Positions 26,457 to 35,561 of a DNA stretch of 64,000 bases are shown here, one piece after another; within the stretch, counting starts at the first letter, position 1; the number at the start of each line of letters is the position of its first letter. The notes under the pieces are model-generated. The model was not told the origin of the DNA, made no database searches, and saw only the letters and a list, made by a program, of their open reading frames with translations. The translations under genes were made by a program, and so were the position numbers. Source of the DNA: Mycobacterium simiae (GTDB lineage Bacteria; Actinomycetota; Actinomycetes; Mycobacteriales; Mycobacteriaceae); assembly GCF_010727605.1 (NCBI RefSeq), contig NZ_AP022568.1, positions 2,356,001 to 2,420,000 of the forward strand, in the 5' to 3' direction.

Positions 26457-28328
26457 TCAACTGCCGAGCACCAGCCCTTCCAGGTCGCCCTTGTCGCGCC
26501 ACACCCGCAGCAGGTCCTCGAAGGCATAGAAGCCCGGGCCGTAGGGCTCGCCCAGGTGCGAGCGGATGCCCTCTCCGGCCGCGGCGCCCATGCCGCCGCC
26601 TTCGTTGTTGTAATAGCCCGGCGTGCACTCGGCGTCGAACGCCGAATTGTCCACGGCGGTCTCACGGATCGTTGCGCACCACTGCTCCTGTGCCGCGAGG
26701 CTGGGCTCCACCGTGGTGGCGCCGCGCTGCAACGCTGCGGCGATGACGTAGGCGATGTGTTCGCCCTGCAGTTCGTAATTCGCGGCGATGTTGGCCGAGA
26801 TGCCGACCTGGGTGAAGCCGGTGTAGAACTGATTCGGGAAGCCGCGGCTGGTCATCCCGTGTAGTGTCTGGTAGCCGTCGCGCCAGTAGTCGAATAGCGA
26901 CAGCCCGTCGCGTCCACGGATCGTCTCGATGGAATAGCGCCGGCTGATCTCGGTAGTGATCTCGAACCCGCTGGCGTAGATGATGCAGTCCACCTGGTAT
27001 TCCACCCCGTTGGCCAGCAAGCCCTTTTCGGTGGCCCGCTCGACGCCCTTGGTCGCCGACACGTCGACCAGCGTGACGTTCGGACGGTTGAAGCTGGGCA
27101 GGTAGTCGTCGTTGGAACAAGGCCGCTTGCACAGGAATCGGTAGTAGGGCTTGAGAGCCTCGGCGGTCTGCGGGTCGTCGATCAGGGTGTCGATGCGGCG
27201 GCGCAGCCGCTCCATGAGCTTGTAGTCCTCTTCCTCCCGGATCGCGATGAACTGCTCAGGTGTCATCGACGCGGGATCGTCTAGGGCGAGCACCCGGGCG
27301 GCGGTGTTGCGCCCCAACTCCGTCCAGAAGTCACACACCAAATCCGGTTGGCCCGGCGCCATCCCCTCGAACGTCCAGGAGTGAAAGTTGCGCTGACGTT
27401 CCCGTTGCCAGCCCGGGCGCAGCGTCTTGACCCATTCCGGATCGGTCGCGGTGTTGTTGCGCTGATCGACGGTCGACGGCGTGCGCTGAAACACGTACAG
27501 ATGTTTGGCGTCGCGGGCCAGGAAGGGAACGATCTGGATTCCGGTAGCGCCGGTACCGACCACCGCGACGCGCTTATCGGCCAACTTGTGCAGGCCCCCG
27601 GTGACATCGCCTCCGGTGTAGTCGTAGTCCCACCGTGACGAGTGAAAGCTGTGTCCGCGAAAGGCTTTGATGTCGGGGATGCCGGGGAGTTTCGGTCGGT
27701 GGAACGGGCCCGACGCCAGCACGACGAACCGGGCGCGGATATCGTCGTCGCGGTTGGTGCTGATTCTCCAGCGCTTGATCTGTTCATCCCAATGCAGTTC
27801 GCGCACCTGGGTGGAGAAGATCGCCGAGTCGTACAGACCGAAATGCTTGCCGATGTTGCGGCAGTGCTGATAGATCTCGGCGCCGTCGGCGAACTTCTTC
27901 GACGGCATGAAGTCGAGTTCTTCAAGCAGCGGTATATAGCAATACGATTCGTTATCGCATTGAATCCCGGGGTAGCGGTTCCAATACCAGACGCCGCCGA
28001 AGTCGCCGCCGAGCTCGATGATCCGGACATCGTCGACACCCGCCTTTTTCAGGTGGGCGGCCGAGAGCAGGCCGGCGAATCCGCCACCGAGGACGGCGAC
28101 GTCGATGTCCTCGTTGATCGGTTCCCGGGGTGTGACCGGGGTGTAGGGATCGACCTCGTAGTAGCCGGCGAAGTCGTCCTCGAGTTCGACGTACTGCTTG
28201 GATCCTTCGCTGCGGAGCCGCTTTTCGCGCTCCTGCCGATATTTTGCGCGCAGCGCGTCGATGTCGAAGTCCTCGGGCGTCTGGGTCGGCCCGCAACCGT
28301 TCTGGTTTCCGTTGCTCTCGGAACTCAT
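26457..28328 (-). CDS. Flavin monooxygenase of Baeyer-Villiger type
   Basis: 623 residues. It has an FAD motif VLGGGFAGLLSAAHL near 80, an NADPH motif VGTGATGIQIV near 258, and between them the Baeyer-Villiger fingerprint FRGHSFHSSRWD. An N-terminal extension of about 70 residues precedes the FAD domain, as in steroid- and cyclic-ketone-type enzymes. It inserts oxygen next to a ketone carbonyl, giving an ester or lactone, using NADPH and O2. Its ATG overlaps the stop of the Rieske gene as ATGA, so the two are probably translationally coupled and act on the same substrate line. Substrate not identifiable from sequence. Confidence 0.9.
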   Translation of the reverse strand: MSSESNGNQNGCGPTQTPEDFDIDALRAKYRQEREKRLRSEGSKQYVELEDDFAGYYEVDPYTPVTPREPINEDIDVAVLGGGFAGLLSAAHLKKAGVDDVRIIELGGDFGGVWYWNRYPGIQCDNESYCYIPLLEELDFMPSKKFADGAEIYQHCRNIGKHFGLYDSAIFSTQVRELHWDEQIKRWRISTNRDDDIRARFVVLASGPFHRPKLPGIPDIKAFRGHSFHSSRWDYDYTGGDVTGGLHKLADKRVAVVGTGATGIQIVPFLARDAKHLYVFQRTPSTVDQRNNTATDPEWVKTLRPGWQRERQRNFHSWTFEGMAPGQPDLVCDFWTELGRNTAARVLALDDPASMTPEQFIAIREEEDYKLMERLRRRIDTLIDDPQTAEALKPYYRFLCKRPCSNDDYLPSFNRPNVTLVDVSATKGVERATEKGLLANGVEYQVDCIIYASGFEITTEISRRYSIETIRGRDGLSLFDYWRDGYQTLHGMTSRGFPNQFYTGFTQVGISANIAANYELQGEHIAYVIAAALQRGATTVEPSLAAQEQWCATIRETAVDNSAFDAECTPGYYNNEGGGMGAAAGEGIRSHLGEPYGPGFYAFEDLLRVWRDKGDLEGLVLGS

Positions 28329-29725
28329 GCCGGCCCAGACTCCTTGTCTGACAGTTCGTGGGGTTCACCGGCGCCCATGTACCGGGATAACTGGTAGTGC
28401 AGGTTGACGGTGCTGCGCTCGCGGTACGGGTTGGGCTTGGTGCCGCCGAAGCCTAGGGACTTCATGCCCTGCTGCACGGCGGCCATGTTCGAGAAGTCCT
28501 GGGGAAGCACCGATCGCCACCTGGGGTCGCCGACCGGTGTGTATTCCCATTCCGTTTGCGGCTCTTCGCCTTTGGGGTAAAGCTCGAAGACCGATACTTC
28601 GAAGATGCACTTGTCCGGGTTGTAGCTGGGATGCGGCCGCGCGCCGTAGCATAGGGCGCTGGTCAGGCCTTGCCCGATCTGGAAGTTGGGGAAGATCTGC
28701 CACGCGGTGCCGGCCTGTCCCAGAATGTCGGCGGGAATCGTCGGCCAGATCACGCCGCGGGCTTCGTCGTCGCGGCGTGCCGACGCCAGCCAGTGTTCGA
28801 GAACCTGGTCGGCCGGAGTGCCCTCGGGTAATTCGTCCACCAGGCGCTTGGCGGCATTGACCAGCGTCTGGGTGGTGGTGGCGTTGGTTTCCTCCATCGT
28901 GTACACCTGCATCTGGGCGGTCGACACCCGCGGGTCGGCGCCGGTGCCCAGGCGGATCTTGGACTTGGTCGCCTCCAGGTCCTCGGGTGCGTCGTAGCCG
29001 ATATTGCTGTGTCGGCCTTGGGCTTTGGCCCAGCCCTTGAATTCGCCGAACTTGTTGAACTCGGGATGGGTGGTGTAGACGTGGTAGGTCTCGTTGAAGG
29101 CCTCTAGCGCGACCTTCCAATTGCAGTCGAAGAACAGCCATTTGCGCCACTTGTAGCGCATGTTTTCCAGGCCGAACGGGTCCAAGATCTTCGCGGCGGG
29201 AAACAGGTAGTCGGCCAGCGGCTCGCAGTCGGGGTCCATGTTGATCCACAACCAACCGCCCCAGGTGTCGACCCGGACTGGTCGAAGGTGGGTGTTGTCC
29301 GGCGTGATCGCGCCCTGCCAATCCTGCTGTTCGCGGATGTGGGTGCAGGAGCCGTCGAGTCCGTAGGTCCAGCCGTGAAAACCGCAGACGAACGATTTTC
29401 GGGCGCGCCCGCACGCATTCTTGGCGCCCTGAGGGGTGTCGATGAGCCGGCGGCCGCGGTGCATGCACACGTTGTGGTGGGCGTGAAATTCGTTCCGGCC
29501 CGTGCGGACCACGATGATCGAGTCGTCCAGAATGTCGTAGGTCAGGTAGCTGCCCACCTCGGGCACCTCCTCGACGCGGCCGACCTGCTGCCAGACCTTG
29601 CGCCACAGCTTGTCCCGTTCGGCACGGGCGTACTCCTCGGAAAGGTATGCCTCGGCCCCGATCGTCATCGGTCGTGACAGTTCCTCGGCTGCTTGAGAAT
29701 TCACGCCTTTGGCTAGGTCGGTCAT
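28325..29725 (-). CDS. Rieske non-haem iron oxygenase, alpha subunit
   Basis: 466 residues. The Rieske [2Fe-2S] ligands are Cys-x-His in VCMHRGRRL and Cys-x2-His in VCGFHGWTYG. The mononuclear iron site shows NETYHVYTTH (two His). The protein is longer than KshA-type oxygenases and typical of ring-hydroxylating alpha subunits. No beta subunit, ferredoxin or reductase gene is nearby, so electrons must come from elsewhere. ATG 29725 has AGGAGG upstream and overlaps the SDR stop (TGATG). It is likely the first oxygenation step of the locus. Confidence 0.9.
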   Translation of the reverse strand: MTDLAKGVNSQAAEELSRPMTIGAEAYLSEEYARAERDKLWRKVWQQVGRVEEVPEVGSYLTYDILDDSIIVVRTGRNEFHAHHNVCMHRGRRLIDTPQGAKNACGRARKSFVCGFHGWTYGLDGSCTHIREQQDWQGAITPDNTHLRPVRVDTWGGWLWINMDPDCEPLADYLFPAAKILDPFGLENMRYKWRKWLFFDCNWKVALEAFNETYHVYTTHPEFNKFGEFKGWAKAQGRHSNIGYDAPEDLEATKSKIRLGTGADPRVSTAQMQVYTMEETNATTTQTLVNAAKRLVDELPEGTPADQVLEHWLASARRDDEARGVIWPTIPADILGQAGTAWQIFPNFQIGQGLTSALCYGARPHPSYNPDKCIFEVSVFELYPKGEEPQTEWEYTPVGDPRWRSVLPQDFSNMAAVQQGMKSLGFGGTKPNPYRERSTVNLHYQLSRYMGAGEPHELSDKESGPA

Positions 29726-30588
29726 CACATCCTCCTGATCGCCGCGCGGAAGGACTCGTCCTTGAGGAACAGTGACGTGTTGTCGCCGCCGAGATGGCTC
29801 CACTTCAGGTCCAGGCCGCCGTCGACGAGCAGCGTCTGGCCGGTGATGTAGCTGGACATGTCCGAGAGCAAAAACAGGATCGCGCCGGCCTGCTCTTCGG
29901 GACGCCCACGTCGACCCATCGCGATCGCCTGCCGGTCGCGCGCGGGGTCCTCGTCGACGTAGGTGCGTGACGCCGCCGTCTCGGTGACGCCGGGTGCCAC
30001 GGCGTTGACCCGAATTTCCGCCACCGCCAACTCGAGCGCCATGGTGCGGGTCATCGCCGTGATGGCGGCTTTGGCTGTCCCGTAGGCGATGTGAAACGGC
30101 GCGGTATTCATGCCGCTGATCGACGAGATCGACACGATCGAACCAGGGTGCCGCTGCGCGACGAGCTCGCTCGCCACGGCTTGGCTCATGAAGAACGCCG
30201 TTTCGAGGTTGTCGGCGAAAATCTTGCGCCAGTCGGGGCGCGTCACCCGGGTGCACGGCATCCACGTCGACGGCTCGGCGCCGCCGGCGACATTGACCAA
30301 CCCGTACAGATTGCCATCGGCGCGGCACGCCCGATCGATGACCGCGGCGATGCCCTCGTCGCTGGCTACGTCGGCAGCCACGGGCACCACGGCCAGACCC
30401 TGTTGGGCCAGTGGGGCGATGTGTTGGTCGAGGTTTTCCTTCGACCGGCTCACCGCGATCACCGTGGCGCCCGCCCGGGCGGTCATCGCGGTGATGGTCG
30501 TACCGATGCCGCCGCCGCCGGCGCCGGAAACCACGACCACCCGGCCGCGCAGCCCGAGCAGATCGCCGAGATCCTGGTGACCGTCCAT
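29725..30588 (-). CDS. Short-chain dehydrogenase/reductase, first gene of the leftward catabolic operon
   Basis: 287 residues, classical SDR. The nucleotide motif is VVSGAGGGGIGTTI, with NVAGG in place of NNAG, active Ser in VSISSISG and Tyr-x3-Lys in YGTAKAA, and the C-terminal LLVDGGLDLKW. NAD(H)/NADP(H) use cannot be decided safely. The ATG at 30588 is preceded by GGGAGG. It opens the leftward run, whose first three cistrons overlap by 1 and 4 bp. It probably oxidises an alcohol of the degraded compound. Confidence 0.86.
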   Translation of the reverse strand: MDGHQDLGDLLGLRGRVVVVSGAGGGGIGTTITAMTARAGATVIAVSRSKENLDQHIAPLAQQGLAVVPVAADVASDEGIAAVIDRACRADGNLYGLVNVAGGAEPSTWMPCTRVTRPDWRKIFADNLETAFFMSQAVASELVAQRHPGSIVSISSISGMNTAPFHIAYGTAKAAITAMTRTMALELAVAEIRVNAVAPGVTETAASRTYVDEDPARDRQAIAMGRRGRPEEQAGAILFLLSDMSSYITGQTLLVDGGLDLKWSHLGGDNTSLFLKDESFRAAIRRM

Positions 30589-30618
30589 GCCCTCCCGTTC
30601 ACCTATCTAAGCCCGCGA

Positions 30619-30728
30619 TATTGTCCGGACAAAATATAACGTTCTGCGCTATGGAGAACACTATTCCGATCGCCGGACTCGCCTGTCAAGGTCGGGCAGG
30701 GACGCTTTCGCGGCTATTGTCTGGACTA
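30619..30728. promoter_or_regulatory. Divergent promoter with paired TTGTCYGGAC operator-like sites
   Basis: The 193-bp gap between the two wings holds a perfect 12-bp palindrome TTGTCCGGACAA at 30621-30632 in an AT-rich setting. A second copy, TTGTCTGGACTA, is at 30717-30728. The shared 12-mer TATTGTCYGGAC repeats in the same orientation 96 bp apart. The HutC/GntR regulator encoded two genes to the right is the likely ligand, since GntR sites are short palindromes with GT...AC edges. One site lies near each wing's expected promoter. Confidence 0.6.
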
Positions 30729-30781
30729 GGAGGACTTGATAACGTCCAGCCCAACGGCTGACGGAAGGATCCCGGCGAGTA

Positions 30782-32413
30782 ATGGCGCTCTCAATCCAGT
30801 CTTCGCGGCCGCCTTCGCGCTATGCGCCCGCCGACTCCGCGGCAGCGCCCCTCGACGTCGCCGCGGGGTGGGAGTTGCATCGGGTCACCGCGCCGAGCCG
30901 ATTGTTCGGTGCCAATGGTCTGCGCACCGGCCCGGACGGTCGCATCTACATCGCGCAGGTGACCGGCAGCCAGATCAGCGCGCTGGATCACCGCACCGGC
31001 GAACTGGTAACCACCAGCCCCCAGGGTGGCGACATCGTCGCGCCCGACGACGTCGCCTTCGACGCGCACGGCAACCTGTACGCCACCGAGGTGATGGACG
31101 GCCGGGTCAGTGCCCGCGACAGCAACGGGAACACGCGGGTATTGCGCGACGACGTGCCGTGCGCCAACGGCATCACCTTCCACCAGGACCGGCTGTTCAT
31201 CGGTGAATGCCGAGACGGCGGACGACTGCTGGAATTCGACCTGACCGGCGGGCCACCCCGGGTGCTGTTGGAGAACGTGCCCTCGCCCAATGCGATGGAG
31301 GTGGGCCCGGACGGCTTGCTGTACTTCCCGGTGATGACCGCCAACGAGATCTGGCGCATCGACCCCGACGGGGGTGAACCGCACTGTGTAGCAAGAGATC
31401 TCGGCGTCCCGGATGCGGTCAAATTCGACGCTGACGGGTACATTGTCTCGACACAGGTGGCCAGCGGGCAGGTGCTGCGCATCGATCCACGCACCGGCGA
31501 ACAACGTCTGCTCGCCCAGCTGAATCCGGGACTGGACAACTGCACCTTCGTCGGAGATCGGCTGTTTGTCTCCAATTTCACCGGTGAGATCACCGAGATA
31601 TCACCGGACGGCACCGCACAGCCGGTATTGGCGGGTGGACTCAACTGGCCGCTGGATCTGGCCGTCGGCGACGACGGACTGCTCTACATCGCCGACGGCA
31701 CCTATTTCTATGCGGCACTGCCCGACGGGTCCGTGCACACCGCGGGAATGCTGTTCAGCCCCGGCTATCCCGGGTTTTTGCGCGGCGTCGCGGCCAGCGG
31801 TCCCGGTGAGTTTATCGTCACCACCTCCGGGGGCCAGGTCGGTCGCTACCGGCCGGCGGCGAACGAAACCGAGTTCCTGGCAGACGGTTTCGATCAGCTC
31901 TACGGTGTTGCGCTCAGCCCCGCCGGTGTGGTCGTTGCGGAGCTGGGCACCGGCCGGGTGCTGGCGCTGCGGTCGGGGGCCGTCACGGTGCTGGCCGCCG
32001 AGCTGCGGGAGCCGGTCGGCGTCGCGATCGACACCGACGGGTCGTGCCTGGTCGCGGAGTCCGGAGCCGGCCGAGTGGTCCGGGTGAATGGCGGCACCGT
32101 CGATACCGTGGTCGACGACCTGCAACGGCCACAGGGCGTTCTAGTTCGCGATGGTGTCCTCTACGTCGTCGACGCGGGCGCCAAGGAGGTGGTCGCCGTC
32201 GATCTGGCTGGTCGCACGCGCCAATCGATCGCGTCGGGACTACCAGTCGGTGCCCCACCCGGTGTGACGCCCAAACCGCTGCGCGGCATGCCTCCGTTCT
32301 CCGGACCACAGGGCCCGTTCGCCGGCATCGCGGCCGCGTCCGACGGGACGCTCTATGTGTCGGCCGACGGCGACGGCAGCGTGCTGGCACTGCGCCGGAC
32401 CCGGTCCGACTGA
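30782..32413 (+). CDS. SMP-30/gluconolactonase-like beta-propeller protein
   Basis: 543 residues made of repeated beta-propeller blades with motifs such as GLRTGPDGRIYIAQ, DVAFDAHGNLYATE, GVALSPAGVVVAELG and GVAIDTDGSCLVAE. The length suggests more blades than the six of one SMP-30 domain, possibly two propellers. SMP-30 relatives are metal-dependent lactonases, so hydrolysis of a Baeyer-Villiger lactone is an attractive role. NHL-type binding without catalysis is also possible. No signal peptide is evident. ATG 30782 follows GGAAGGA at slightly long spacing. Its stop overlaps the next start (TGATG). Confidence 0.72.
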   Translation: MALSIQSSRPPSRYAPADSAAAPLDVAAGWELHRVTAPSRLFGANGLRTGPDGRIYIAQVTGSQISALDHRTGELVTTSPQGGDIVAPDDVAFDAHGNLYATEVMDGRVSARDSNGNTRVLRDDVPCANGITFHQDRLFIGECRDGGRLLEFDLTGGPPRVLLENVPSPNAMEVGPDGLLYFPVMTANEIWRIDPDGGEPHCVARDLGVPDAVKFDADGYIVSTQVASGQVLRIDPRTGEQRLLAQLNPGLDNCTFVGDRLFVSNFTGEITEISPDGTAQPVLAGGLNWPLDLAVGDDGLLYIADGTYFYAALPDGSVHTAGMLFSPGYPGFLRGVAASGPGEFIVTTSGGQVGRYRPAANETEFLADGFDQLYGVALSPAGVVVAELGTGRVLALRSGAVTVLAAELREPVGVAIDTDGSCLVAESGAGRVVRVNGGTVDTVVDDLQRPQGVLVRDGVLYVVDAGAKEVVAVDLAGRTRQSIASGLPVGAPPGVTPKPLRGMPPFSGPQGPFAGIAAASDGTLYVSADGDGSVLALRRTRSD

Positions 32414-33153
32414 TGGCCCAGGCCATCGCGGGCGACCACCGCTACCTTCAGATCGCGCGCACGCTGCGTAAAGAGATCGTGGACGGCGTGTATCCGGTCG
32501 GCTCGCAGCTACCGACCGAACACCAGCTGTGCGAGCGATTCGCGGTGAGCCGCTACACCATTCGCGAAGCGCTGCGGCGGCTGCGCGAGGACAACCTGAT
32601 CGCGTCTCGGCCGCGTGCGGGCACCCGGGTGGTGCCTCGGCCTGCGTCGAGTTCCTATGCCCAGGACGCGATGTCGATCGACGATCTGCTCGCGTTCGCG
32701 GCCGGCGCACAGCTGACTATCGAATCGAACGCGATGGTGACTATCGACGACGAGCTGGCCGCCCGGATCGGGCTCGAGGCCGGCAGCCAATGGCTCTCGG
32801 TGCGCGGCTACCGGCAGGCCGACGGGGCGACGGTGCCGATCTGCCGAACCGAGTACTACATCAGCCGCAGCTTCGCCGCGGTCGGCCGGCTGCTGCAACG
32901 CCACGCCGGGCCCATTTTTCCGTTGATCGAGGATCTGTTCGGCGTGAGCATCGCTGCGCTGCACCAGGAAATCGCCGCCGTCGTGCTCTCCCCCGAACTG
33001 GCCGACAGGCTCGGCGCGGCGGCCGGAACCGCGGCCCTGCAGATGCGTCGCACCTACACCACCTCCGATGGGGAGGTGGCCCAGGTGACGATCAACACCC
33101 ACCTGTCGTCGAGGTTCCGCTACGCCATGACGATGCGTCGCGTGACCGGGTAA
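32413..33153 (+). CDS. GntR-family regulator, HutC subfamily
   Basis: 246 residues. The N-terminal winged HTH (about 8-75) has GSQLPTEHQLCERFAVSRYTIREALRRL, the GntR signature. The C-terminal UTRA ligand-binding domain has GSQWLSVRGYRQADG and PICRTEYYI. HutC-type regulators usually repress a neighbouring catabolic operon and release it on binding a pathway intermediate. It is translationally coupled to the beta-propeller gene, so it is likely autoregulated through the divergent promoter near 30.6-30.7 kb. Confidence 0.88.
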   Translation: MAQAIAGDHRYLQIARTLRKEIVDGVYPVGSQLPTEHQLCERFAVSRYTIREALRRLREDNLIASRPRAGTRVVPRPASSSYAQDAMSIDDLLAFAAGAQLTIESNAMVTIDDELAARIGLEAGSQWLSVRGYRQADGATVPICRTEYYISRSFAAVGRLLQRHAGPIFPLIEDLFGVSIAALHQEIAAVVLSPELADRLGAAAGTAALQMRRTYTTSDGEVAQVTINTHLSSRFRYAMTMRRVTG

Positions 33154-33175
33154 GGCCACCCAAGATGAGGTCGAC

Positions 33176-34786
33176 GTGAGCGCTCAGCCCCCGCGGGACC
33201 AAGTGCGCGCGGCGGAAGCGTACCGCCGCGGATGGTGGGTGCACACCACGCTGGCCGATTCGCTGCGCACCGCCGCGGAACTGTTGCCCAGCCGAATCGC
33301 CTTGGTGGACGGGGATATTCGGCTCGACTGCGCGACCCTGCACACCCAGGCCACCGCACTGGCCACCGCCTTGCTGTCGCGGCTGCCGCCAGCCAGCGTG
33401 GTGTCGTTCATGCTGCCGAACTGGCACGAAGCCGCCGTGATCTACCTGGCGGCCACCCTGGCCGGCATGGTGGTCAACCCCATCCTGCCGTCGCTGCGCG
33501 ACCACGACCTGCGTTTCATCCTCGAAGATGCCGCGACTGCCCTCATCTTCGTCCCGCACAGTTACGGCGGGCATGCCTATGCGGCAATGCTCGACCGCGT
33601 GACGGCCACCATGAATCCGGCACCTCCCGTGGTGGTGCTACGCGGCGACGCCGGTCGGCACCTGCCATACCGGCAGCTGCTCGAACAGCCACCGGACGTC
33701 GCGGCCCTGCCGGTGCTGGATCCCGACACGGTGCGGATGATCCTGTACACCTCCGGCACCACTAGCCGGCCCAAAGGGGTGTTGCACACCCATAATTCGA
33801 TCCATGCGCTGATCTGTCAGATCCGCGACCACTGGATGGTGACCCGCGGTGATACCTTCCTGGTGCCGTCGCCCATCGCCCATATCGGCGGCTCGATCTA
33901 CGCGTTCGAATGTCCGCTACTGCTGGGCTCCACCGCGGTGCTGATGGACCGATGGGATGCGGCCGAGGCGGTCGCCCTGATGGACACCGAACGCTGCACC
34001 CACATGGCCGGCGCCACTGTTTTTCTGCAGCAACTGTTGGCCGCCGCCGAACGCGCCGGCACCCGGCTGCCTCACCTGAAAATGTTCATCTGCGGCGGCG
34101 CATCCGTACCACCGTCCCTGATTCGCCGGGCCGCATGTTATTTCGATCGGGCGGTCGTCACCCGGGTGTACGGCTGCACCGAAGTGCCCGTCACCACCGT
34201 CGGCGCACCACGGCCCGACGAAGCCGACCGCGCCGCCGACACCGATGGGCGGCCCGGCATCGCCGAGATCAAGCTCGTCACTCACGACGCCGCACCCGCG
34301 GGTGACGCGGAGATCTGTGTCCGCGGCCCGCAGCTGTTCGCGGGCTACCACCATCCCGAGGACACCGCCGAGTCTTTCGACGCCGCAGGCTTTTTCCGCA
34401 CCGGCGACCTTGGGCGCTGGGTGGACGGACAGTACCTGATCGTGACCGGCCGGGCCAAGGACGTGATCATCCGCAGCGGTGAAAACATCTCGGCCAAGGA
34501 AGTCGAGGACCTGCTGGCCGACCATCCCGGCATCGCCGAGATCGCCGTCGTTGGGCTGCCTGATGACCGGACCGGGGAGCGGGCTTGCGCCGTGATCGTG
34601 CCCTCGGGTACCGCCCGACCGGACGTCGCGAGCCTGCTGGAATTGCTGGTGCGCAAGGGCGTCGCCAAGTTCAAGGCGCCGGAACAGGTCGTGGTCTGGG
34701 ATGCCCTACCGAAAAACGATGCGGGCAAGGTGCTCAAGCATCGGATCCGAGCGTCGTTGACTCAGGCGGAGGCAAAGGATGGCTAA
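33176..34786 (+). CDS. Acyl-CoA synthetase (ANL superfamily), first copy in catabolic locus
   Basis: 536 residues. The P-loop is ILYTSGTTSRPKGVLHTH, with VYGCTEVPVTT, FRTGDLGRW, GRAKDVIIRSGENI and the C-terminal catalytic lysine in KNDAGKVLKHR, so a complete AMP-forming CoA ligase. Similar to cyclohexanecarboxylate- and medium-chain-type ligases. GTG 33176 is 22 bp after the GntR stop. Its 3' end overlaps the following SDR by 8 bp. It probably activates a carboxylic acid made in the pathway. Confidence 0.86.
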   Translation: MSAQPPRDQVRAAEAYRRGWWVHTTLADSLRTAAELLPSRIALVDGDIRLDCATLHTQATALATALLSRLPPASVVSFMLPNWHEAAVIYLAATLAGMVVNPILPSLRDHDLRFILEDAATALIFVPHSYGGHAYAAMLDRVTATMNPAPPVVVLRGDAGRHLPYRQLLEQPPDVAALPVLDPDTVRMILYTSGTTSRPKGVLHTHNSIHALICQIRDHWMVTRGDTFLVPSPIAHIGGSIYAFECPLLLGSTAVLMDRWDAAEAVALMDTERCTHMAGATVFLQQLLAAAERAGTRLPHLKMFICGGASVPPSLIRRAACYFDRAVVTRVYGCTEVPVTTVGAPRPDEADRAADTDGRPGIAEIKLVTHDAAPAGDAEICVRGPQLFAGYHHPEDTAESFDAAGFFRTGDLGRWVDGQYLIVTGRAKDVIIRSGENISAKEVEDLLADHPGIAEIAVVGLPDDRTGERACAVIVPSGTARPDVASLLELLVRKGVAKFKAPEQVVVWDALPKNDAGKVLKHRIRASLTQAEAKDG

Positions 34787-35561
34787 GAGGCAAGTCGCAA
34801 TCGTCACCGGAGCAAGCAGCGGCATCGGCTGGGGATGCGCCGCCAAGCTCGCCGAGATGGGCATGGCCATTGTGGGCGCGGGTCGCGACCGAGACCGGCT
34901 GGCCGGTCTGGAGCAGGCGGTCGGCGAGCCGGATCGGATCGCGACCCTGGCCGTCGATCTGACCGACGACGACGCGCCGGGCCGCATCGTGGACCTCGCG
35001 GTCGACCGGTGGGGCCACATCGACTTCCTGATCAACAACGCCGGGGTGGGCAATCCCAAACCGCTGCATGAAACAGACGACGAAACCCTGGACTACTTCC
35101 TGGGTTTGATGTTGCGGGCTCCGTTTCGGCTGGCGCGTGAGGTGCTACCGCACATGGCGCCGGGATCGGCCATCATCAACGTCACGTCGACCTTCGCCGT
35201 CGTGGGCGGCCTGCGCGGCGGCGCCTACTCCGCGGCTAAGGGCGGGCTCACCGCGCTCACCACGCACATCGCCTGCCAGTACGGTGCATCCGGAATCCGC
35301 TGCAACGCAGTGGCTCCCGGTGTGACGGTGACGCCGATGGTCGAGCGGCGGCTGCAGGACGAGCGATTCCGCAAGATCAACACCGAGATGACGCCACACC
35401 AGCGGCTGGGCCGGATCGACGACATCGCCAGCACGATCGCCTTCCTGTGCTCCCCCGGTGGAAGTTTCATCAACGGCCAAACGATCGTCGTCGACGGCGG
35501 CTGGAGTTCGACCAAGTATCTGTCGGAATCCGCCTTGGCGGCACAGTGGATCGAGCGATGA
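34779..35561 (+). CDS. Short-chain dehydrogenase/reductase in catabolic locus
   Basis: 260 residues, classical SDR. It has VTGASSGIGWGCA, INNAGVG, Ser in INVTSTF and Tyr-x3-Lys in YSAAKGG, and the C-terminal VVDGGWSS. It overlaps the acyl-CoA synthetases on both sides (8 bp and ATGA), so all three are probably made in fixed ratio. It may act as a 3-hydroxyacyl-CoA or alcohol dehydrogenase on the activated intermediate; the exact reaction is unknown. Confidence 0.86.
   Translation: MAKRQVAIVTGASSGIGWGCAAKLAEMGMAIVGAGRDRDRLAGLEQAVGEPDRIATLAVDLTDDDAPGRIVDLAVDRWGHIDFLINNAGVGNPKPLHETDDETLDYFLGLMLRAPFRLAREVLPHMAPGSAIINVTSTFAVVGGLRGGAYSAAKGGLTALTTHIACQYGASGIRCNAVAPGVTVTPMVERRLQDERFRKINTEMTPHQRLGRIDDIASTIAFLCSPGGSFINGQTIVVDGGWSSTKYLSESALAAQWIER

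Noticed and set aside
28325..30328. 667-codon version of the Rieske protein
   Set aside because: The extra 200 codons overlap the SDR gene in another frame; ATG 29725 has an AGGAGG and the usual family N-terminus.
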